64,000 bases of DNA, from the NCBI RefSeq assembly GCF_947172395.1, contig NC_069099.1:15257740-15321739 (forward strand), written 5' to 3'. Position numbers and translations under genes: made by a program. Below are positions 31,929 to 42,769 of the stretch, piece by piece. The stretch is from Bicyclus anynana (Eukaryota > Arthropoda > Insecta > Lepidoptera > Nymphalidae). The notes below the pieces were generated by a model. It had not been told where the DNA came from and made no database searches. It saw only the letters and a list, made by a program, of their open reading frames with translations. Every line of letters starts with the position of its first letter. The stretch's first letter is position 1.

Positions 31929-32092
31929 CTAGCTCCGCGTTTTCCCGTTACTGTGAGAATACAGGGATAAAATATAACCCATGGTGCTCACAAATAACGT
32001 GACTTTCTTATGGTAAGCAAATATTCAAAATCGGTTCAGTAGACTATTGACATAACTTTCTACAACATTACAAACTTTACTTATTAGTAAAG
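31929..32092 (-). mobile_element. Helitron, subfamily C
   Basis: CTAG at 31929, then CCGCGTTTTCCCG, GCTCACAAATAACGTGACTTTC and a worn TC end near 32092. Confidence 0.6.
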
Positions 32093-32493
32093 ATGAGATT
32101 TAACACCTATGCTTATAGATTGATATTACATAGATAGTGAGTAGTCGCAGGTTTCTCAAGGCATTTTATGTGCCCCGAAATGGGAGCCCTTGACGCATCG
32201 CTACGCTACAATTAGTACGCTTGTGTGCGTGTCGGCAAATGTAGTTAACTTAGCTCTTACGCTCACAGATTCACAGAAGTGGCTCACGTTTGGAGTGATT
32301 AATGGTTAGATGTTGTGGGTCTATAGGTTATTAGTCTAAGCCTTTCTATAATATCAGTATCGGTGAGAATTAACACCTGTAATAAACATGCTCCTTGCAC
32401 GCCCTGTAAAGTATTCTTCTGCTTTAATGCGACTGTTTTCCACTTACCATGGGGTGGGACAATCTGCTTGGTGCGTTAAATATTATTACATGA

Positions 32494-32685
32494 CTAGCTG
32501 ATGCCGCGCGGTTTTACCCGCGTGGTTCCCGTTCCAATAGGAATACGGGGATAATATACAGCCTATAGCCTTCCTCGATAAATGGGCTATCTAACACTAA
32601 ATGAATTTTTCAAATCGGACCAGTAGTTCCTGAGATTAGCGCGTTCAAACAAACAAACTCTTCAGCTTTATAATATTAGTATAGG
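32494..32685 (-). mobile_element. Helitron, subfamily A
   Basis: CTAG at 32494-32497 preceded by A; terminal hairpin GCGCGGTTTTACCCGCG. The left terminus reads CCTATACTAATATTATAAAG on the minus strand. Confidence 0.8.
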
Positions 32686-32867
32686 TTACCATAAAAAGTT
32701 ACATAAGTACTGTACTAAAGCAGAGACTCCGCTCACTTGGACACAGCTTTGCTTTCGTAGTGTAGTCTTGTAAGCCCGTTGAATTGCTTATACGACTTGC
32801 ACCGCATTCGTGGAATTCATTAAACGGCCTTCTAACACGAGATGTTAAGATGTTATGTTAAGATGTT

Positions 32868-33088
32868 TTGGCTGGTGGGAGGCTTCAGCCGTGGCTAGTT
32901 ACCACCCTACCGACAAAGACGTACCGCCAAGCGATTTAGCGTTCCGGTAGGATGTCGTGTAGAAACCGATAGGGGTGTGGATTTTCATCCTACTCCTAAC
33001 AAGTTAGCCCGCTTCCATCTTAGATTGCATCATCACTTACCATCAGGTGAGATTGTAATCAAGGGCTAACTAGTAAAGAATAAAAAAA
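32868..33088 (+). mobile_element. SINE family 1, headless copy
   Basis: Nearly identical in layout to 22343-22564, from TTGGCTGGTGGGAGGCTTC to CTAACTAGTAAAGAATAAA. Confidence 0.85.
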
Positions 33089-33179
33089 GAGCCTTGCTAC
33101 TCCATACATGAGTATGTAAAAAATACCGAACAAAAAAAAACTGCACAAACAAGGTAAAATCTCAATAGAAATGCGAAAG

Positions 33180-33336
33180 GTCATTCCTCACGAAATCTCG
33201 AAAACCACTTGACGTACAAAGATGAAATTTGGCAGGGAGGTAGTTTATAGTTAGTCGGTGTCTGCTAAAAGACGATTTTGCGAAAGAGCCGGATTAATGA
33301 GGTCTAAGGGCAGACGACGTCGCTGGCGTCCGCTAG
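33180..33336 (+). mobile_element. Helitron-like element, subfamily E
   Basis: CTTGACGTACAAAGATGAAATTTGG, GCAGGGAGGTAGTTTATAG and a CGTCCGCTAG end followed by T. Shares this body with 59265-59373. Confidence 0.55.
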
Positions 33337-33339
33337 TTG

Positions 33340-33855
33340 GCTATAATACAGTACTATAGTCAACACATCTATCACATTGTTATGAAGTGAGTGTTATCTA
33401 ACCTTGTTCTCCTACCCACATTTTGATCAAAAAATCGACGACCGCATACATCTTTGTCTTTTTTTCGAGTAGTAAAACTTGATTCAATTACTAGTCTTGA
33501 AGTTTTTAGCTTTTAAATTATTAGAATCACAATGGCCGGTATAATACAATCACATTTAAAAGATTTAAAAACACGAATTTGGTATTCTCAGTGAGCGAGA
33601 TGATAAAGTAAGATGCTTTTGTTCTTACGGCCGTGTTTCCATTGTGAGCAGCACTCAACGGTGTACAGAAATTAAAATAAAAAGCCCGAAAATGCACCCC
33701 AAGGTAAGAATTATATTCGTGCTCAAATATAAGGCTTAGGCTACATCGGTCTGTAACAAACCATGCGACTGAATGTCCGACGCACTATCTCAATAATTAG
33801 AAACAAGAATAGAAGTTGACGTGGCAGTTCAAGGTCAAATATGGATTGCAACGCA
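33340..33855. other. Unassigned sequence
   Basis: No supported gene or repeat. Confidence 0.35.
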
Positions 33856-33856
33856 C

Positions 33857-34115
33857 AAATTACTTCATCATCATCATTAGTAACCCATTTTCGGCTCACT
33901 GTTGACCACACTAGCTCAATGTGGATTCGCAGACTTCACAGGTAGAGAATTAAGAAAATTCTCAGGTATAGTCTCACGATGTTTTTCCTTCACCATTTAG
34001 TTTCTTAAAATGCACATAACTAAAAAGTTGTATGTATGTATGCTCTAGACAGGATTCGAACCTACGCCCTCCAAATCATTGACAGAGGTCATATCCAGTG
34101 AGCTATCACAGCTAA
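33857..34115 (-). mobile_element. SINE family 2 copy, diverged
   Basis: ATCATCATCATTAGTAACCC tail, GTTTTTCCTTCACCATTTAG and TTTAGCTGTGATAGC head on the minus strand. Confidence 0.7.
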
Positions 34116-34294
34116 AACGGTACAAATTACTTTTTAGGGAAAAATATTGTATTGACTAAAAGTATAATTTTAAATATTTTCTAAACTTCTAATATTTTTG
34201 TACTTTCAAATTATATTTTCAATAAATATTTTTTATTTTAATGTATATTAATTTAGACATGACAACAATGACGACCATGCTGTAAAATTTATAA

Positions 34295-34425
34295 AGACGA
34301 TATGTGGAGCCGCTGGATGCTGGCGGCTCGAGACCGTTGTGCTTGGTGGTCCATGCAAAAGTCTGCATGGACCACCGTCAGTCTATGTCCAGCTGTAGTG
34401 GACGTCTATCGGCTGATAAGGTAAG
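34295..34425 (+). mobile_element. RTE LINE 3' end fragment with inverted insert
   Basis: GCTGGATGCTGGCGGCTCGAG, GCTTGGTGGTCCATGCA, CTATGTCCAGC and CGGCTGATAAGG match the end of the 18817 family. A 13-bp inverted copy interrupts it at 34364-34376. Confidence 0.65.
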
Positions 34426-34429
34426 GTAT

Positions 34430-35035
34430 GTGGACTAATATTGCACAACGATGGTCATATTGGCCTGCTACTTTTCTTCTTCATCCTAACCAACGAATCA
34501 CCAAATTAGTCAAATAACCTCTGGGACATACTTGTACGTATTCGTATTTTTGTTCGGAAAACCTATCACTTTCATGCAAGCTAATTGACTGATTAACCAG
34601 TAACATTTATTGATTCAATCTTAAGTTCTGTCGTATTTGTATAAGCGACTATTTGTCGCAAGTCGCGTCGATCTAGCGTAACACCGGCCTTACGGTGCGC
34701 TATTCTGGCTATGAATTGTTTATGCAAGGGACACTCCGGGCTAGATTAAAGTCTCGCCAGAATTTTTCATTTTATTTAAGGAGTCATTTTGATAATAGCG
34801 TAGAGAGGCCTACGCTGTGTAGAACGCCTGCGGGTGTTTTTGTCGTGGTTTATGCAGTAGGGCAGGGGAAAAGGGGGAGGAATGGAATACATACATAGAA
34901 TACCACATATTTTGAGGTGGAACTAAGCACACGTATATACGTAGAATACATACGTAGAATTACAGTATGGTGAAACTTATCATAAAATTATTACCGTAGA
35001 TAAGATTAGGTATTTATTGCTTGAGTATTATGCTT
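34430..35035. other. Unassigned sequence
   Basis: No supported gene. A tandem-like ACATACGTAGAATAC repetition lies near 34890-34960. Confidence 0.3.
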
Positions 35036-35039
35036 GTAT

Positions 35040-35180
35040 GTAGTGCACGGCATATGCTGAGCTGTACACCCTTTCTTTTTAAGGATTACAGACAGACATG
35101 CTGTCATAAGGATAGGGTCTGATGCTGCTGTCTGTCTGTAAATTTTAGATATGAATAAATTTATTTTCTTTCTTTCTTTA
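35040..35180 (+). repeat. Retroelement-like 3' end with TTTC tail
   Basis: Second copy of the 30700 repeat: GCTGAGCTGTACACCC, CTGTCTGTCTGT and ATGAATAAATTTATTTTCTTTC. Confidence 0.45.
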
Positions 35181-35205
35181 GTTATCATATGTATTAGCTA
35201 TATTG

Positions 35206-35303
35206 AAGGACCTGTACAGCAGGTCATCCTTTTTATAGGAGAGGGGATATGGCGTTTAGACCCACGATGCTGCTCCAATGCGGATTGGTGGGCTTAGAGT
35301 AAT
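35206..35303 (+). repeat. SINE-D fragment
   Basis: AGGAGAGGGGATATGGCG, AGACCCACGATGCTGCTCC and AATGCGGATTGGTGGGCTTA. Confidence 0.55.
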
Positions 35304-35379
35304 AAATTTTTGACTAAGTATTAACGATCACAACGACGGCCTGTCGAGGCATGGAACACCATCAACTTCCCAACTCCGG

Positions 35380-35500
35380 GCATTTATAATAATTTGTAGA
35401 AAGGAAGAAAAGCTCAGTATTTCACATCCCGACCGAGGACTCAAACACAGGACCTCGTGATTTGAAGCCTCATAGGCTAACCACTATAGTACCCGCAGAT
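35380..35500 (-). mobile_element. SINE family 3, tRNA-like head
   Basis: The reverse complement holds ACTATAGTGGTTAGCC (A-box), then CCTGTGTTTGAGTCCTCGG (B-box) and GGGATGTGAAATACTGAGC. Related heads lie at 40283 (minus), 47675 (plus) and 48125 (minus). Confidence 0.6.
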
Positions 35501-35718
35501 ATTATAGCTTTCCATTGTTTAAAGACTCTTTAAAATCGGTTTGGCTGTTAGGCGTAAAACTTTAAGGAACTAAAACTAAACAAATACATTTGCGTTTATA
35601 ACTTTAGTTAGCAGACGTCCCGCGGCTTTTACAAAATTGCTTTAATATTCGTATACTCCTAATATATACAATTTAAAATACTGTCATCTGAGTATATATG
35701 TACAGAAATAAATGTATA

Positions 35719-35931
35719 CTAGCAGACGTCGCGCGGTTTCCACCGCTTGGTTCCCGTTCCCGTAGGAATATGGGGATATTATATAGTCTATAAGCCTTCC
35801 TCAATAAATGGGCTATCTAACACTGAAAGAACTTTTCAAATCAGACCAGTAGTTCCTGAGATTAGCGCGTTCAATCAAACAAACATACAAAGAAGCAAAC
35901 AAACTCTTCAGCTTTATAATATTAGTATAGA
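35719..35931 (-). mobile_element. Helitron, subfamily A
   Basis: CTAG at 35719-35722 preceded by A and GA at 35930-35931 (TC on minus). The terminal hairpin GCGCGGTTTCCACCGC has one extra base. Full 213 bp. Confidence 0.85.
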
Positions 35932-36339
35932 TAACAATACAATACTCCCATAAAAAAATCCACCCTCTTTTCCCCACCATAAAATATTCCAAAATCCTTT
36001 ATTGATTTATAGTATCGTCATATATGTTGTGAATTTAATTTTTGCTTGTTGCATAAAAGCGAATCCGATAGATTACAGTGGGGTCAGCAAAATAAACGAC
36101 TATTTGATGGTCGTTTTAAATCCGCTTTAAATGTTTTAAATTTTCAATCGGGATGATTTATTTCGACAACAAACTGTTGTATAATTCGGCGACCAATGTT
36201 TTTGTTTTACAATACTTGAATCTTTTGAATTCATGTGTAAGTTTGTGTTCTATTAAATTTTAATAGTCATAACTAATAAATGCGAATGAGTTGGTTCGTT
36301 TAAATTTCACGCCGAAACCACTAAACTAATTTTAATTCT

Positions 36340-36500
36340 TTCACCATTTTTTTCATTTTTGACCACAATCTCACCAAATGAAAATGAGGAGGATTTTCAT
36401 TTGGTGAGATTGTGGTCAACAACTAACAAGTTAATCCGCTTTCATCATCAATTACTCCACTTCACAATATCATCACTTACCATCAGGTGAGATCGTGGTG
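36340..36500 (+). repeat. SINE family 1 fragment with perfect 25-bp palindrome
   Basis: CACTTACCATCAGGTGAGATCGTGG marks the family. Before it, 36361-36385 and 36393-36417 form an exact inverted pair around GAGGAGG, built from the same GGTGAGATTGTGGTC motif. Confidence 0.65.
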
Positions 36501-36721
36501 CTGCGCGAGCTTAGTCCATATAAAAAATACATCTGATAATGAAATGATATCAACTCACATTGGTGCTGCCTGGTGACTCAAAAATACTAGAAGCTTTTGT
36601 CTATGGTATTTATGATTAGAAGCTTAGTTAGATTATGAGACCCCAAAGGACATTGCTTCAATGTCTCTTAAAGTGAATGCAGCCAACCCTACATATGTGT
36701 AAATGTCATCTGGAATCTGGA

Positions 36722-36855
36722 ATATATTATAAAGCTGGTCTGTTTGCTTTAACGCGCTAAACTCAGCAACAACTGGTTTGATTTGAAAAATTATTCTAAT
36801 GTTATATAGCCCATTTATCGAGGAAGGCTATAGGCTATATTTTATCCCTGTATTT
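36722..36855 (+). mobile_element. Helitron subfamily A, 3'-truncated
   Basis: TTATAAAGCTGGTCTGTTTG, AACGCGCTAAACTCAG and ATCGAGGAAGGCTATAGGC are present; the CTAG end is missing. Confidence 0.6.
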
Positions 36856-37253
36856 AGGCTTTATACTATCCACGTATTATTAACGCCCGTTAAAAAACGC
36901 TTGTGCTAATGCGTAATGCTACTAATTAATACATCTTTTTTTTCTATTATTTCCAAATAGTTCTCAGTAATGTCTAGGTCTAAACACAGTCCTATAAAAT
37001 AAATAAATTATATATTCTGTAAGCAACCACCCTTCAAGTGAAATAATTTACAACCTTCATTCGTAACAAAGTATGATAAACAACAAAGTTTGCCTCAAGG
37101 AAGGAACAACATTGTTGCCTTTATGAATTTCAACCGATGTTTCAACGGAAAATATTATCTTAACTCGGCTGAGCCGCGAGCTGTTTCTAATTCTGTATAA
37201 TTAATAAGACACTTGGTAACTTACAGGTGTATAACTTAATTATATATAAAAAA

Positions 37254-37290
37254 ACTGGTCAAGTACGGACTCGCCCATCGAGGGTTCCGT
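37254..37290 (+). repeat. Dispersed repeat head
   Basis: GGTCAAGTACGGACTCGCCC then GAGGGTTCCGTAC, like the start of 20200. Confidence 0.4.
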
Positions 37291-37299
37291 ACAAATAAT

Positions 37300-37785
37300 A
37301 GGGATGATGACAGTTTTTGAAATTGTATATAAATTATGATTATGCTAATACTAAAGCAATTTTGTAAAAGTAACAAGGTATCTGCGATCATTACTTTCGG
37401 AGCTACAAGGATTTAAAGGGTCAGATTTGCGGCGCTGCCGCGGATCCTTGAAAAACGCTCCATACAAAATGGTTCGAATTAATGACGTCGTAGGTACATA
37501 ATGATCGTTATATTTGTATGGGCGGTCAAACAAAATTACTAATATCTTTGTTATTTGTGCGTTTATGTTTATGGTTCATGTATTGTAAAATGTCACATTT
37601 AATGTAAGAAATCTAAAAATGTATGAATTTTCATCTAATTACGATAAAAGATTTTTAATAGGTCTGAAATTTTATAATCTTATTCATTTTGCAAATATCC
37701 ACACAATCTTTGCTTTTTATGTATAAATTAGTTATCATTTGACATTATTTACCCGAATGAATATCCAAACCTAGTGATCATCCCC
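37300..37785. mobile_element. MITE 'M1', copy 2
   Basis: Same termini and body as 17192-17712, including GATCATTACTTTCGGAGCTAC and GTCAGATTTGCGGCGCTGCCG. Lacks the palindrome found in copy 1, so it shows the ancestral middle. Confidence 0.75.
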
Positions 37786-37798
37786 ATTCTTCATCATA

Positions 37799-38092
37799 AA
37801 TAGAAAATACGAATCATCATAATTAACAACCATAATCGGCTCAGTGTTGAGCACGAGTCTCCTGCCAGAATGAGAGTGGTTAGGCTAATACCAATGCGGT
37901 TTTCTTCACAGAAGAAGAGAATAAAGAAATCCCTCAGGTTTCTTCACGGTGATTTTTCCTTCACCGTTTGAGACACGTGATACTTAATTTCTCAAAATGC
38001 ACATAACTGAAAAGTTGGAGGTGCATGCCCCGGACTGGATTCAAACCTACGCCCTCCGAATCAAAGGCAGAAGTCATATTAACTGAGCTATT
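37799..38092 (-). mobile_element. SINE family 2 copy
   Basis: Diverged tail ATCATAATTAACAACC. GGAGGTGCATGCCCCGGAC is intact and the head is degraded near 38075-38092. Confidence 0.75.
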
Positions 38093-38534
38093 TTTATTTA
38101 CGTTTTTAACAAATTATAGTTTAAAAATTATCCTGTCGTCACAAATATAAAATAATGATTAGGTATAAAAACCTCAGGGGTAACTTAAAAAAAAAACAAA
38201 ATAATGGCATATTATTTCTAAGCAAAACAAATATAATAAAAGCGAATAAAGGAGTCAAGAGTTCACTATTATACGAACAATACTCTCAACACTTAAGTGC
38301 CAGTATATTAATATTGGGAATAGAAAAGAAATTTGTATTATGTATTATATAGCCCACAAACCATATTATGAGGGTTTTGTATGGCTCTTGACGGACCCTT
38401 CTTTGCGAAATGGGAAAGGGCCAATATTAAATATTGCGGGGCCCAAGGTATACGAAATGTCTAAGGAGTTTTATTGTCATGGTGATATAAGTGTGTCATT
38501 GTACCTATCGTTTGATCTATATCTTCCTCGACGC

Positions 38535-39297
38535 TGTAGTATCCTACTAATATTAGAAAAACGCGAAAGTTTGTATGGATGTTTCAAAATCAAAATCAAA
38601 AATCATTTATTTCAAGTAGGCTCAGTTTACAAGCACTTTTGACACGTCAGTTGACTATTTGTAAAGATTCTACCACCGGTTCGGAAGGCAGGTCCTGCTG
38701 AGAAGATACCGGCAAGAAACTCAACAGTTGCTCTTTTGAAAAAGTCATACAGTATTATAATTTACAATTGATAACAATTACTGTTTACATTTCTTATAGT
38801 TTTACTTCCTGTGTGAAGGTGGAAGCTGATCCAACGGCCTCCAAGCATCTTTATCATTAAGGAACTCATCAATGTTGTAGTACCCTCGACTAAGTAAATG
38901 TTTTTTAACACATTGCTTAAAGCTATGCATTGGCAGGTCCATCACAGTCTTGGGGATCTTATTATAGAAGTTTGGATGTATGTTACTCTTTAACGCCGCT
39001 ACTACTGAAGCGATTTAGCTGAAAATTGGAATGGAAATTTTACTCTGGATTTACACATAGGCTACTTTTTATGCCGAAAAAAATCCATTGCTTCCCGAGA
39101 TTTGTGAAAACTGATGATTTTGATGATATGAATGTTTGTTACTCTTTCACGCCTTGACTACTGTACCGAATTAGCTGAAATTTGGTATTGAGATAAATTG
39201 TAGCCTGGATTACCACATAGGCTACTTTTCATCTCAGAAAAATCAATGTTTCCTGAGGGATTTGTGAAAAACTAAATTCCACTCGGGCGTCCGCTAG
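38535..39297 (+). mobile_element. Helitron subfamily B, split by a LINE
   Basis: The 5' part is at 38537-38583 (CCTACTAATATTAGAAAAACG). The 3' part at 38977-39297 includes AGCGATTTAGCTGAAAATTGG and ends CGTCCGCTAG then T. The inner body is partly duplicated (two GGCTACTTTT blocks at 39060 and 39220). Confidence 0.65.
38584..38976 (-). mobile_element. LINE 3' end inserted in the Helitron
   Basis: Minus-strand copy of the family at 27554, with an (AAAATC)n terminus at the left. Minus-strand coding reads DLPMHSFKQCVKKHLLSRG then a DAWRPLDQLP-like end and stop. TGGATGT occurs at both edges (about 38576 and 38973), a possible target duplication. Confidence 0.75.
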
Positions 39298-39299
39298 TA

Positions 39300-39845
39300 C
39301 AATGATATTTTATACTAGAGATAGGGCATAGCGCATTGAAACTGAGGCAGACAAATTTTTGAATCATATCTCCTTAACAGATAAACTAACTGCTTTTTAG
39401 TCCAGCTTTTAATTATTTCAATAAATTTCCAATAAAAATTGTCAGCTCGGACTATTTAAGCCCATGTTTTAGGATTTAAATTGAAGATTATAAATTAAGA
39501 ATAAGGATGAAGCAATGATGTTTATAATTTTAAACATATGCTTCAAAAGATTTTAAAATCTAATCTCAAAAGTTAAATTACTCAAAAATATTTACCACCG
39601 TCCTAAATGCTTGAAATTGCTCTATCGAGAACTTTGAAATGTCGAAGTCTTCAACAGACGAACTTTCTTTTTTCGGCATTAATTAATTCCCTTGTGCTTT
39701 TCTATCTCGGCTCGATGTAAAATTGATTTCCCTATCGACTTCGTTTACGTGCTATATCGCTAAGAACTTTTAGATTCCACAAAAATGGAATATGAAACTT
39801 GAATTTTACAAACACAAGCAAATTTTATTTTTATGGTATGCAATA
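39300..39845. other. Unassigned sequence
   Basis: No supported gene or repeat. Confidence 0.35.
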
Positions 39846-39857
39846 GTAACAATTACT

Positions 39858-40172
39858 TCGTCATCAACCCATATTCGGCTCACTGCAGAGCTCGAGTCTC
39901 CTCTCAGAATGAGAGGGGATAGACCAATAGTCCACCACGCTGGCCCAATGCGGATTGGCAGACTTCACACACGCAGAGAATTAAGGTAATTCTCTGGTAT
40001 GCAGGTTTCCTCACGATGTTTTCCTTCACCGATTGAGACACGTGATATTTAATTTCTTAAAATGCACACAACTGAAAAGTTGGAAGTGCATGCCCCGGAC
40101 CGGATTCGAACCCACACCCTCCGGAATCGGAGGCAGAGGTCATATCCACTGGGCTATCACGGCTCTAACAAC
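39858..40172 (-). mobile_element. SINE family 2, full length
   Basis: Best preserved minus copy; head AGAGCCGTGATAGCCCAGTGG. Flanked by the 10-bp repeat AACAATTACT at 39848-39857 and 40173-40182. Confidence 0.9.
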
Positions 40173-40282
40173 AACAATTACTGGTGTTGCATTACAATCA
40201 GTATATTTCATTGACTCACTATATGAGGTGATATGGGCTTACAACGCTGCTTTCATGCGGGGTTGTGGGATTAGGGTTTTTT

Positions 40283-40468
40283 TTTTATTAACAAGTTAGC
40301 CCTAGACTACAGACTAACCTGATGGTCAGTGATGATACAATCTAAGGTAGAAGTTTCATCAAGAAACATGCCAGACTATAGTAAAAAATTAATCTCAGTA
40401 TTTTATAGCCGGACTCGATCCTAGGACCTCGTGATCAAAACCCACATAGGCTAACCACTGCACCAAAA
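40283..40468 (-). mobile_element. SINE family 3, nearly full length
   Basis: The head (right side) reads TGGTGCAGTGGTTAGCC and GGATCGAGTCCGG on the minus strand. The far end shares GATGATACAATCTAAGG and ACAAGTTAGCCC with family 1, so families 1 and 3 appear to share a 3' tail. Confidence 0.65.
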
Positions 40469-40469
40469 A

Positions 40470-41146
40470 GTATTTTAACTCAAAATTACCAAGGTCACAG
40501 AATTTGGACGTATTGTATTTTATAATATAAAAGTTTATTAAAACGTGTTCTCAGAACAATTTAACTTTAGTTCACAAAGTCTATAATTGAAAGTGAAAAA
40601 AAAAGTTAAATCGTGTCGCCATGAGTTTTGAATAAATAAAGCCTTTGTGCTAAAGCGAAGCCTTTACAAACTTGCGTTCTATCAGCGCGACCTTGAGAAC
40701 AAAGTCACCAAATCTCTTGTTAGAGAACAAAACTTTATAGACTTAAGGGAGCGTTTTCATTGGCCGATAACTAGGAGTACAGCATACGGGAATTTTCCGC
40801 CTCTTAACTGAAATTTTGGAATTGTTTGTAATCAATTGTTATTTCTTTGAGACACCCACAAAATTATTACTTATAAGTAACTAGCGCATGCCTTCGACTT
40901 TGTTCACATCGAAATCGTTTTCTACCTTTTTTTCCGTTAAACATAGAAGAGCCATTAAATCTTTATCCAGCTCTGTCGCAAAACTTATTCTTAACGGTCG
41001 TCTACTAACTATAAACAACCTGCAAAAAAAAAAGTCCTATTTAATCTGTCAAGAGGATTTTGTGATGAAACTTACCTTTCAATATCTCACTCAGTCTTGA
41101 GATTGCACCACAGTATTCTCACACATGCCTTACCTATTATTCTATT
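40470..41146. other. Unassigned sequence
   Basis: No supported gene. An open frame at 40888-41100 has no recognisable family. Confidence 0.3.
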
Positions 41147-41147
41147 A

Positions 41148-41381
41148 CTAGCGGATGTCGCGACTTTACCGCGTGGAACTCCTCGCAAATCCCGCGGGAA
41201 CCATGGATTTTTCCGGGATAAAAAGTAGCGTATGTGTTAATCCAGAGCAAAATCTATTTACATTCTAAATTTCAGCCAAATCGCTTTAGTAGCTGCAGCA
41301 TAAAAGAAGAACAAACATACTTACACACTTACATACTTTCACACTTACACACAAACTTTCTCCTTTATAATATTAGTGTGA
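41148..41381 (-). mobile_element. Helitron, subfamily B, full length
   Basis: Exact A|CTAG...GA|T edges on the plus strand (TC...CTAG on minus). Contains CCAAATCGCTTTAGTAGC and (ACACTT)n tracts. The hairpin near the CTAG end is weakened. Confidence 0.85.
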
Positions 41382-41539
41382 TGATATCTACACTCGCAAA
41401 ATATAGTACCTAAACTAGAAAAATACTACGCACAATATCTATGGCTTTACAAGCTCTTTCGTTCATTTACTAACATAAAACTGATACTGAAAATGTCTTA
41501 AACAAAATAGCACATAATTCGTAGCAAAGGACCAAAGAT

Positions 41540-41870
41540 AGAGTCATCATCATCATCATCATATCAGCCGATGGACGTCCACTGCAGGACATAGGCCTTT
41601 TGTAGGGACTTCCAAACATCACGATACTGAGCCAACTGCATCCAGCGAATCCCTGCGACTCGCTTGATGTCGTCAGTCCACCTGGTGGGGGGTCGGCCAA
41701 CACTGCGTTTACTAGTGCGGGGTCGCCATTCCAGCACTTTGGGACCCCAACGTCCATCGGCTCTTCGCACTATGTGCCCCGCCCATTGCCACTTCAGCTT
41801 CGCAACTCGTTGAGCTATGTCGGTGACTTTGGTTCTTCTGCGGATCTCCTCATCTCCTCATTAAAGATAG
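41540..41870 (-). mobile_element. RTE LINE 3' end
   Basis: An ATGATGATGATGATGAC-type tail on the minus strand, preceded by codons for VLQWTSIG. Upstream come RRADGRWGPKVLEWRPRTSKRS, GRPPTRWTDDIKRVAG and KVTDIAQRVAKL. The last ~100 codons are open in one frame. Confidence 0.85.
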
Positions 41871-42058
41871 AGTAAAGCTTTAATATACAAAGGTTTCTCT
41901 GTAGACGGGTCATCCAATCTAATTTAACAGAGCATATTACATACTTGCGTTTAGCCATTTCTTGTGTCTACAACATCTACTAAGCCACGAATGAATAAAT
42001 TCAAAATTCAAAGTCTGTTTTGTAAAATACCAAAAGTTGGTATTTCGATTTTGGAACA

Positions 42059-42262
42059 TCTATACTAAAATTATAAAGTTGAAGAGTTTGTTTGTTTATT
42101 TGTTTGATTGAACGCGGTAATCTCAGGAACTACTGGTCCGATTTGAAAAATTCTTTCAGTGTTAGATAGCCCATTTATCGAGGAAGGCTATAGGCTATAT
42201 ATTATCCCTATGTTCCTACGGGAACGGGAACCATGCGGGTGAAACCGCGCGGCGGCAGCTAG
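42059..42262 (+). mobile_element. Helitron, subfamily A, full length (204 bp)
   Basis: Edges are A|TCTATACTAAAATTATAAAG and GGCGGCAGCTAG|T, exactly the Helitron pattern. The terminal hairpin GCGGGTGAAACCGCGC is intact, and a (TTTG)n tract lies inside. Confidence 0.9.
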
Positions 42263-42389
42263 TTGTTTAATAACGTAAGTCATACCTCGCGGTTGCACCT
42301 ACGGTTCCACGTCTTTTCCTGTGGGAACGGCCTATGGGAACGGTGAAAAAGTTGTGCATCTCATCAAGATGAAGCTACTCAAAATTAAC

Positions 42390-42745
42390 TTGATAGTAAT
42401 CAATTGCATCATACTTAATATCAAATTAAGAGATAAAATTAAACTCTTTACTATAAGAAACGAAACTAAAATAACTGACGTTACATACTGCATTAAAAAG
42501 CTGTAATGGAAGTGGGCAGGACATATGATCCGAAGTATTAAGTATAAATGGTCAAGAGACAATAATGGATAACAGCTTGCTGTCCAAGGCACCACAAAAG
42601 AAACAAAGGAAGACAGCGTCGTAGATGGGAGGACGATGTCAGAAAAATAGCAGGTGTCACTTGGAATAGACAGGCAAATAACCGTTCAGTATGGAAGGCT
42701 CTAGGGGAGGCTGAAAATCACCACACCGGTGTGAATTAAATAAAG
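42390..42745 (+). mobile_element. RTE-type LINE 3' end, third family, decayed
   Basis: Frames give LRDKIKLFTIRNETKITD and YCIKKL, then an in-frame stop, then WKWAGHMIRSIKYKWSRD. GGTGTCACTTGGAATAG and AGGCTCTAGGGGAGGCTGAA correspond to the last codons. It ends in AAATAAAGTTGTAAATAATT. Confidence 0.7.
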
Positions 42746-42769
42746 TTGTAAATAATTTAAAGATATTTA

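Larger units (their letters stand above)
30945..32340. repeat. Large inverted pair enclosing Helitrons
   Basis: About 170 bp at 30945-31117 (GTAAGCTACTTCTGTGA, GAGCGTAAGAGCTAAG, CAAGGGCTCCCATTTCGGGG) recurs inverted at 32150-32340. The enclosed ~1 kb contains a SINE-D piece and two Helitron fragments. Either long terminal inverted repeats of one element, or two opposite insertions. Confidence 0.6.

Noticed and set aside
40888..41100. A small plus-strand gene
   Set aside because: Lys/Ser-rich frame without recognised domain, promoter or splice evidence.
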